DNA of 12,985 bases from DATATB01 sp036268995 (GTDB lineage Bacteria; Planctomycetota; Planctomycetia; Pirellulales; PNKZ01). The notes below the pieces were generated by a model. The model saw nothing but the letters and a program-made list of their open reading frames with translations, ran no database searches and was not told the DNA's origin. The translations under genes and the position numbers were made by a program. Below are positions 1 to 5,125 of this stretch, piece by piece (position 1 is the stretch's first letter; each line of letters begins with the position of its first letter). The DNA lies in contig DATATB010000005.1 in the NCBI GenBank assembly GCA_036268995.1, forward strand, positions 1-12,985, given 5' to 3'.

Positions 1-129
1 GGATTCCTCGGTCGCAAGTGCGACGGCGAACCCGGCTGGCAAACGGTTTGGCGCGGTTATCAGAAAATCGAATCGTTACTCGACGCTTTACGCCTGATCG
101 GGGCACTTGAGCGTCAAAAACTTGGGTAA
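1..129 (+). CDS. IS4-type transposase, C-terminal fragment (cut by window edge)
   Basis: Reading frame 1 is open from the first base to a TAA at 127-129 and gives 42 residues. It begins GFLGRKCDGEPGWQTVWRG and ends ERQKLG. The pattern G-F-L-(G/A)-R-K-x-D-G-x-P-G followed by a W-x-G motif is what I know from the extreme C-terminus of IS4-family DDE transposases, downstream of the catalytic glutamate. No catalytic residue lies in this fragment, so whether the element is intact cannot be judged here. The 5' part is outside the window. A perfect hairpin starts four bases after the stop, and a block of short repeats follows. I do not see a terminal inverted repeat or target duplication that I can define without the other end. 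The family call is from memory of the motif and is fairly confident; the subgroup is not known. Confidence 0.72.
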   Translation, partial: GFLGRKCDGEPGWQTVWRGYQKIESLLDALRLIGALERQKLG

Positions 130-132
130 AGA

Positions 133-150
133 CAAGGGCGTAAGCCCTTG
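133..150. terminator. Hairpin just after the transposase stop
   Basis: CAAGGGC at 133-139 pairs perfectly with GCCCTTG at 144-150 around a GTAA loop, a 7-bp stem beginning four bases after the transposase stop. There is no T-tract, so a classical intrinsic terminator is not shown. The same geometry, GC-rich stem with a 4-base loop, occurs twice more downstream, so it may instead be one unit of a palindromic repeat family. Confidence 0.4.
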
Positions 151-180
151 GAAATCGCGTTGCGGGAACGCCATCGAGCC

Positions 181-285
181 CTGAAAGGGCGGCAGGAGTG
201 CCGCCCCTTCGGGGCTAGCGTTATCTCAGGGCCCGGTGTCCAGGGGCTCACGCCCCTGGCTATTGACTTTCGGCCCCTTCGGGGC
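181..285. repeat. Cluster of GC-rich palindromic hairpins
   Basis: Several self-complementary units lie in about 100 bases without a gene. GGGCGGCA at 187-194 pairs with TGCCGCCC at 199-206 around GGAG. CCCC at 204-207 pairs with GGGG at 211-214, competing with the previous stem. CCAGGGGC at 240-247 pairs with GCCCCTGG at 252-259 around TCAC. GCCCC TTC GGGGC at 274-285 forms another. The stems are perfect, the loops are 3-4 bases and the units differ in sequence. This resembles the composite interspersed palindromes found between genes in planctomycetes and other high-GC bacteria. It lies between the transposase end and the 3' end of the proline-degradation gene. Copy number elsewhere in the genome cannot be seen from this window. 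Confidence 0.7.
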
Positions 286-326
286 GAAGAACCGTCAATC
301 GCTTCGGGGCGAAGAACCGGCAATCG
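277..326. repeat. Tandem duplication of a 25-bp unit
   Basis: Bases 277-301 and 302-326 are adjacent copies of the same 25-bp unit. Each starts CTTCGGGGCGAAGAACCG and ends CAATCG, with one difference (T at 295, G at 320). Each contains a CTTCGGGGCGAAG hairpin-like core. It looks like slippage or a recent duplication at the edge of the palindrome cluster. It ends about 45 bases from the stop codon of the minus-strand proline gene. Confidence 0.85.
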
Positions 327-369
327 CGTGTCTCTCAACCTGCCGCGCACGCCGGATATGAGAGCACGT

Positions 370-3300
370 TCACTCCGCCGCTTCGGTTTCGGTGGTCGGC
401 TCCATGGGGGCGAAACCGCGGCGCATGGTGTTTTCGGTGACGACGCGCGGGAGGACGAATTGCAGCAGGTAGTCGGCGCCGCCGGCTTTGCTGCCGATGC
501 CGGAGAGCTTGAAGCCGCCGAAGGGCTGCCGGCCGACCATCGCGCCGGTGATGCCGCGGTTGAGATACAGGTTGCCTACGAGCAGCTCGCGCCGGGCACG
601 CTGGAGGTTCGCCGGGCTGCGCGAGAACAGCCCGCCGGTCAGCGCGTACTGCGTGCCGTTGGCGATGCGGAAGGCATCGTCCAAGTCGCGGGCGCGAATC
701 ACGGCCAGCACCGGACCGAAAATCTCCTCTTGAGCCAGACGCGAGTCGGGCGCCACGTCGGCAAAAATGTGCGGGCCGACATAATAGCCTTCACCCGCCA
801 GCGGCCCGACGTCGACGGCCAACACCTCGCGGCCTTCGCGCCGGCCGATCTCGATATATTGTCGCACGCGCGCCAGGGACTCGGCGTCGATCACCGGTCC
901 GACGCTCGTGGCCGGGTCTTCGGCCGGCCCAACTTTGAGGCTCCGGGCCGACTCCACCAGCCGTTCGAGAAACGTATCGTAAACGGTCGCGAGCACGATC
1001 GCTCGCGAGCAGGCCGAGCACTTTTGCCCCTGATAGCCAAAGGCACTGCGCACGACGCCCAGCACTGCTTCGTCCAAGTCGGCGTCGTCGTCGACGATGA
1101 TCGCGTTCTTGCCGCCCATCTCGGCGATCACGCGCTTGACGTAGCCGATGGGCCGGGCGGAAACCTCGGCGGCTCGGGCGTTGATCGCCAGGCCGACGGC
1201 CCGTGAGCCGGTAAAGGCGATCACGGCCGTGTCGGGATGTTCCACCAGCGCCGCGCCGGCTGCCTCGCCCGTGCCGGAAACGAGGTTCAAGACGCCCGGC
1301 GGCAGCCCGACGGCTTCGAACACCTCGGCCAGCTTGGCGGCGATCACGGGCGATTGCTCGGCCGGCTTCATCACCACCGTGTTGCCGGTAGCCAGGGCGG
1401 CCGTGGTCATGCCGGTGAGGATCGCCAGCGGAAAATTCCAAGGCGCGATCACGCCGACCACGCCGCGCGGCAGATACTCGAGCTGGTTGTCTTCGCCGGG
1501 CACGTCCTCGACCGGCGACTGCAACTGCCGGGCGTGCAGCGCATAGTAGCGACAAAAATCGATGGCCTCGGTCACGTCGGCATCGGCTTCGCGCCAGCCT
1601 TTGCCGCATTCATAGACTTCCCAGGCGGCCAGTTCGAAGCGCCGCTCGGCCAGCGCGTCGGCCGCCCGCTCGAGCCATGTGGCCCGCTCGTCGACGCTTG
1701 CGCCGCTCCAGGCCGGCAAGGCCTGTCGGGCAGCAGCCACGGCCGCCTCGACGTCGGCAGGCGAAGCGCTGGCCACGGTGCCGACCACCTGGTTCTTGTG
1801 CGAGGGATTGAGCGAAGCCAGCCGGTCGCGCGTGTCAACCTGCCGGCCGCCGATGACCAACGGATAATGCCGGCCAAGCTGCTCGCGCACTTCGGCTAGC
1901 GCGGTCTGCATGGCCCGGCGGCTGGTGCCCAAGGCGAAATCGGTCCACGGCTCGTTCTGGAAGGCGGGCCGCTCCTTCTTTCCCCCCTCTCCCCTTGTGG
2001 GAGAGGGGCCGGGGGTGAGGGGTTTGGCAGCCGGTTGACGGCCAGGATCGTGTTCTTTGGGATTCATCAGCAATACCTCGGGCGACACGTGGTCGCTGAA
2101 GCCGGCCTTGAGAAAGGATTCGTTCGACGTGTTTTCCAGCAGCCGCCGCACCAGGTAGGCCATGCCCGGCAGAAGCTGGCCATAGGGCATGTAGATGCGC
2201 AGCCGATAGCCCAAATCGACCAGGGCCTGCTTTTCCTGGTCGCCCATGCCGTAGAGCATTTGCAACTCGAAGGCACTGCTAGGCACGCCCAAGTGCCGGG
2301 CCACGGCCAGCCCATGCGCCAGCGAGCGGATGTTGTGGCTGCCCAAGGCGGGGCGCAGGATCTTGTAGTTCTGCATCAGAAACACGGTGAGCCGCTCGTA
2401 ATTGGCGTCGGTTTCCCACTTCTGCTGAAAGACGGGCACGGGCCAGCCCATCGCCGCGGCGTGGACGGTCTCGTAATCCCAATACGCGCCTTTGACCAGC
2501 CGCACCCAGACCGGCGTGCCGCGCTGGGCGGCCCAATCGCGCAGTCGCACGAGGTCGTCGCCCGAGTCGCGCAGGTAGCCCTGGATGACGATGCCCACGT
2601 CGGCAAAATCACGGAACTCCGGCTCGCCCAGCACATGCTGAAAGATGGCGAGCGTGAGATCCTTGATGTGGTACGACTCCATGTCGACGTGGATAAAAGC
2701 CCGGCGCGAGCGGGCCGCGCGTAAGAGATGCCGCAGCCGCTCGGCGACGCGCCGCGTGGTCCCCTCGGGATCGATCGGGTCGAACTGGCTATCGAGCGCC
2801 GAAAGCTTGACCGACAAATTCAGCCGCGGCAGCTCTTCGAATGCGCCGCGATCGATCTGCGGCACCTCGGGCCACGCATTGGCGCGGGGCGCGAGTTGGT
2901 CGAGCAGCTCCAGGTACATGTTGAAATACCGCTCGGCCTCGCGGTCGCTGGTCACGGCCTCGCCCAGGATATCCAGGGTAAAAGCCCTGCGGAGCTTGCG
3001 TTCGCGCATGGCGGCGGCCAGCACTTCGGTCGTATTGCTGCCGGCGATGAACCGCCGGGCGTAGCTCTGCACATTGCGGCGAGCGGCCAGGGCCAAAGCC
3101 CGTCCGGCCAGCGAGCGCGGAGCAGCAATATTCAATCCCAGCTTGATCGCGCCCGGCAAACGTTCGGAGTCGAGATACTCATGCAGGTGCCGGGTCACGG
3201 CCGTGCTGTCGGCCAGCATCGGCAGCACGTCGACAAAGCGGAACATTTGCAGCTTCAGGGCCTCGTCCTGCATGGCCCAGCCCATGATCCGGTCGTCCCA

Positions 3301-3429
3301 CCAGCGTCGCTCGGTGGGCCGGGGAGCCCGTTCGCTGGCTCGCTGGAAGATAAAGCGGCCGATCTCCAGCGTCGAAGCCTCGATCCGCTCCTGCTCGCGC
3401 TGGCTGAAAGGCTGAATCGCTAGCGACAT
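370..3429 (-). CDS. putA: Bifunctional proline dehydrogenase / L-glutamate gamma-semialdehyde dehydrogenase
   Basis: The 1019-residue protein oxidises proline to pyrroline-5-carboxylate with FAD and then to glutamate with NAD. The N-terminal half (about 50-440) has the proline dehydrogenase barrel, with LVKGAYWDYE, the SHNIRS segment and the closing RRLLENTSNES substrate motif near 428-438. The C-terminal half (about 520-1000) is an aldehyde dehydrogenase, with APWNFP, FTGS, the general-base Glu of EMGGKN near 770 and the catalytic Cys of GQKCSACSR near 804. There is no N-terminal ribbon-helix-helix domain, so it should not repress its own gene as long enterobacterial PutA does. A low-complexity peptide, LTPGPSPTRGEGG (about 471-483), sits in the linker and comes from a palindromic repeat. 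I chose ATG at 3429; a TTG at 3465 would add 12 residues but lies in a 12-bp palindrome. The ribosome binding site is weak. It stands alone, divergent from the next operon. Confidence 0.95.
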   Translation of the reverse strand: MSLAIQPFSQREQERIEASTLEIGRFIFQRASERAPRPTERRWWDDRIMGWAMQDEALKLQMFRFVDVLPMLADSTAVTRHLHEYLDSERLPGAIKLGLNIAAPRSLAGRALALAARRNVQSYARRFIAGSNTTEVLAAAMRERKLRRAFTLDILGEAVTSDREAERYFNMYLELLDQLAPRANAWPEVPQIDRGAFEELPRLNLSVKLSALDSQFDPIDPEGTTRRVAERLRHLLRAARSRRAFIHVDMESYHIKDLTLAIFQHVLGEPEFRDFADVGIVIQGYLRDSGDDLVRLRDWAAQRGTPVWVRLVKGAYWDYETVHAAAMGWPVPVFQQKWETDANYERLTVFLMQNYKILRPALGSHNIRSLAHGLAVARHLGVPSSAFELQMLYGMGDQEKQALVDLGYRLRIYMPYGQLLPGMAYLVRRLLENTSNESFLKAGFSDHVSPEVLLMNPKEHDPGRQPAAKPLTPGPSPTRGEGGKKERPAFQNEPWTDFALGTSRRAMQTALAEVREQLGRHYPLVIGGRQVDTRDRLASLNPSHKNQVVGTVASASPADVEAAVAAARQALPAWSGASVDERATWLERAADALAERRFELAAWEVYECGKGWREADADVTEAIDFCRYYALHARQLQSPVEDVPGEDNQLEYLPRGVVGVIAPWNFPLAILTGMTTAALATGNTVVMKPAEQSPVIAAKLAEVFEAVGLPPGVLNLVSGTGEAAGAALVEHPDTAVIAFTGSRAVGLAINARAAEVSARPIGYVKRVIAEMGGKNAIIVDDDADLDEAVLGVVRSAFGYQGQKCSACSRAIVLATVYDTFLERLVESARSLKVGPAEDPATSVGPVIDAESLARVRQYIEIGRREGREVLAVDVGPLAGEGYYVGPHIFADVAPDSRLAQEEIFGPVLAVIRARDLDDAFRIANGTQYALTGGLFSRSPANLQRARRELLVGNLYLNRGITGAMVGRQPFGGFKLSGIGSKAGGADYLLQFVLPRVVTENTMRRGFAPMEPTTETEAAE
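1981..2022. repeat. Palindromic repeat inserted in frame in the putA linker
   Basis: CCCCTCTCCC at 1984-1993 pairs perfectly with GGGAGAGGGG at 1999-2008 around a 5-base loop, followed by a GGCCGGGGGTGAGGGG flank. Read on the minus strand it encodes LTPGPSPTRGEGG, with no stop. The same nucleotide motif (CCTCACCCCCGGCCCCTCTCCC-like) and peptide are familiar to me from many unrelated bacterial proteins, which indicates a mobile or amplifying palindrome rather than protein homology. It falls exactly between the two catalytic domains, where extra residues are tolerated. Confidence 0.8.
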
Positions 3430-3731
3430 GAGAGCCTGTGGCGAATAGGGAACTTCGGCGGGCAAGCCCGTGGGCTCGGGGCTGCCGGCGGCACTGAATC
3501 CTACGAATGCCGCGGGTGGGTTTCAAGCTCGCCATTGGCCCCGGTTTGCCCGGCTTAAGCCCTTTTGCTGAAAAAAGTTCCGGCATCCGGCCCCAATCGC
3601 GGCCCGGGCGGCAGCCGGTTGCAAATAAAGCCGACCGGCTGAGCGTCTTAGTAATGATGTACCGGCTCAGGCCACGGTCCGCAGAAGCGGGCTTGCGGCG
3701 ATCCAGAATTTCCCTCATTGCGATGTGACCC
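3430..3731. promoter_or_regulatory. Divergent intergenic region with repeated ACCGGCT motifs
   Basis: This 302-base gap separates the start of the minus-strand putA from the plus-strand operon, so it must hold promoters for both. I see no convincing -35/-10 pair. It contains AGCCGGT at 3613-3619, ACCGGCTGAG at 3634-3643 and ACCGGCTCAG at 3661-3670: an inverted pair plus a direct copy, possible operator sites. A palindromic 12-mer, AGCCCGTGGGCT, lies at 3465-3476. I looked for a sigma-factor gene or remnant here, as would be expected before an anti-sigma gene, and found none. A 73-codon open frame at 3507-3728 resembles nothing I know. Confidence 0.4.
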
Positions 3732-4328
3732 ATGAGCACCGATCCCCACACGCCGGTCGAACTGTTTTGGCAGGCGTTTCGCTATGCGAGCGACGAGATG
3801 ACGGCTGCTGAGCGCGAGGCCTTCGAAACGGTCTTGGCAACCGACCAGCCGGCGCGCGAAGCGGTGGCTCGGGTCGTCGAATTGGAAGGGCTCGTGCAAT
3901 CGGCCGAAAACGCGCCGGTCGAAGTGAGCGGCTCACGGTTGTCGGTGTTGCCGCGCGAGCAGAATTACTGGCTCCAGCCGCTGGGCTGGGTGGCCGTGGG
4001 CGCGGCCGCTTGCCTGGCCACGGTCATGGCATTTCAGGCCTGGTGGCCGGCTCCCGCAGCAATTACGCCCACCGAGCCGCAGGTTGCCGTCGGCAGCAAA
4101 ACAAACCATAGCAGCGAACTGGCGCTGGCCTGGGCGCAGGCTCAGTCCGAGTTGCCGGCGCCCGATGACGCGATGATCGCAGGTTCGAGCATCGTGATTG
4201 GCGAATCAGCGGTTGAAGAAAACACGGAACACGATCTGACGTCGGTCAGCGACGACCAGGTCGCGGCCGCGCCCTCCTGGCTCTTGGCGGCGGTGGCCGA
4301 TGCGGAGGCCGCGCGTGGCGAGAATTAA
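3732..4328 (+). CDS. Putative anti-sigma-factor-like single-pass membrane protein
   Basis: The 198-residue protein has an N-terminal segment with F-R-Y-A-S-D-E-M-T-A-A-E-R-E-A-F-E, then PAREAVARVVELE (about 12-52). This fits the layout of planctomycete anti-sigma factors, where an E-R-x-x-F-E helix is followed by an A-R-E-A-V helix. No zinc-binding HxxxCxxC motif is present. One hydrophobic segment lies at about 83-103 (GWVAVGAAACLATVMAF), followed by a Pro/Ala-rich and then acidic tail of about 90 residues, presumably outside the cytoplasm. The start ATG has no clear Shine-Dalgarno sequence. The stop is four bases before the ATG of the next gene, which implies translational coupling. By analogy it would bind an ECF sigma factor, but no sigma gene is adjacent. 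The call rests on architecture rather than a diagnostic motif; it could also be a membrane protein of unrelated function. Confidence 0.55.
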   Translation: MSTDPHTPVELFWQAFRYASDEMTAAEREAFETVLATDQPAREAVARVVELEGLVQSAENAPVEVSGSRLSVLPREQNYWLQPLGWVAVGAAACLATVMAFQAWWPAPAAITPTEPQVAVGSKTNHSSELALAWAQAQSELPAPDDAMIAGSSIVIGESAVEENTEHDLTSVSDDQVAAAPSWLLAAVADAEAARGEN

Positions 4329-4332
4329 TTTT

Positions 4333-5055
4333 ATGCACAGCAGAGTTTTTTCCGGCCGCCGTGTAACCATTTGGCTATCCCTGGCAATTGTGTTGGCGGC
4401 TGTCTGCTCGGTGACCGGTCGCGAGAAGGACTCGCCGGCTGGCAAATCGAGCGAAGGCAAGGCCAAAACAACCGATGGCAAGTCCTCGGCCGGCGGCCAG
4501 AAGTCGACACGGACCAAAGGCAAAAAGATCCCCGGCTTTACGGGCGAGCGAGAAGCGGCGGCCATGACCTTTGTACGCACCAATCATCCCGAACTGGCCG
4601 AACTGCTCGATCAGCTCAAGTCGAGCGACCCGGGCCAATACCAGCGAGCGATCCGCGACTTGTTCAAGTCCAGCGAGCGGCTGGCTCAGCTCGAAGAGCG
4701 CAATCCCCAGCGGTATCCGCTGGAGTTGAGCATGTGGAAGGTGAATTCTCGGATCCAGGTGTTGTTGGCCCGCTTGACGATGTCGTCCGATCCGGCCGTC
4801 GAAGATCAGTTGCGGCAGGCCGTGGCCGAACAGCTTGAACTACGTAAACAATTACTAACGAGCGAACAGCAGCGGCTCGCTCAGCGCTTGGCTGAGTTGA
4901 AAGCCGATCTCGATGACTTGGAGCAGCACGAGCAAGAGCGCATCGAGCAGCGGATGACCAAACTGCTCAGCGAAGCGTCGCGCTCGCGCCCCTTGGTGAA
5001 GCACGGGGCGAACGGTAAGCGTGGCACGAGTGAAGCGAAGGCCGATCGTGAGTGA
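4333..5055 (+). CDS. Exported helical/coiled-coil protein of unknown function
   Basis: I do not recognise a named family. From the ATG at 4333 the product has 240 residues. It opens with MHSRVFSGRR and a hydrophobic stretch at about 12-27, which is a good Sec signal peptide or membrane anchor. A Lys/Ser/Gly-rich low-complexity stretch follows (about 31-66, including SSEGKAKTTDGKSS). The rest (about 70-215) is almost wholly helical, with heptad-like Leu/Glu/Arg spacing at 155-210, for example QQRLAQRLAELKADLDDLEQ. An upstream ATG at 4300 would overlap the previous gene by 29 bases and put charged residues before the signal, so 4333 is preferred. Size and helical content recall periplasmic Spy/CpxP-like sensors, but I see no LTxxQ motif, so that is only an idea. 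It is the second gene of the probable operon. Confidence 0.7.
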   Translation: MHSRVFSGRRVTIWLSLAIVLAAVCSVTGREKDSPAGKSSEGKAKTTDGKSSAGGQKSTRTKGKKIPGFTGEREAAAMTFVRTNHPELAELLDQLKSSDPGQYQRAIRDLFKSSERLAQLEERNPQRYPLELSMWKVNSRIQVLLARLTMSSDPAVEDQLRQAVAEQLELRKQLLTSEQQRLAQRLAELKADLDDLEQHEQERIEQRMTKLLSEASRSRPLVKHGANGKRGTSEAKADRE

Positions 5056-5066
5056 AATATTACCCG

Positions 5067-5087
5067 ACGGGCCGCAGCCCGTGGGCT
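5067..5087. repeat. Palindrome between operon genes 2 and 3
   Basis: ACGGGC at 5067-5072 pairs with GCCCGT at 5077-5082. The overlapping 12-mer AGCCCGTGGGCT (5076-5087) is itself a near-perfect palindrome and is identical to bases 3465-3476 upstream of putA. The two stems are mutually exclusive. It lies in the 70-base gap before the cytochrome-like gene and could be a dispersed repeat or an mRNA processing hairpin. Confidence 0.5.
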
Positions 5088-5111
5088 TGAACGCGGAATC
5101 AAATAACCAGC

Positions 5112-5117
5112 GGAAGG
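5112..5117 (+). promoter_or_regulatory. Ribosome binding site that fixes the DUF1549 gene start
   Basis: GGAAGG lies eight bases before the ATG at 5126, directly ahead of a clean signal peptide. This site rules against an in-frame ATG 105 bases upstream, which would overlap the previous gene and bury the signal sequence. Confidence 0.75.
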
Positions 5118-5125
5118 TGACAAGG

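Noticed and set aside
148..1206. A 352-codon open frame on the plus strand overlapping the end of putA
   Set aside because: It is antisense to the conserved aldehyde dehydrogenase domain, starts inside the hairpin cluster and has an Arg/Gly/Ala/His-rich composition typical of high-GC shadow frames.
3466..3731. Possible ECF sigma-factor gene or remnant upstream of the anti-sigma-like gene
   Set aside because: All three plus frames were read; no region 2 or region 4 helix-turn-helix pattern is present, and the short frame ending GLRRSRISLIAM is too weak a likeness.
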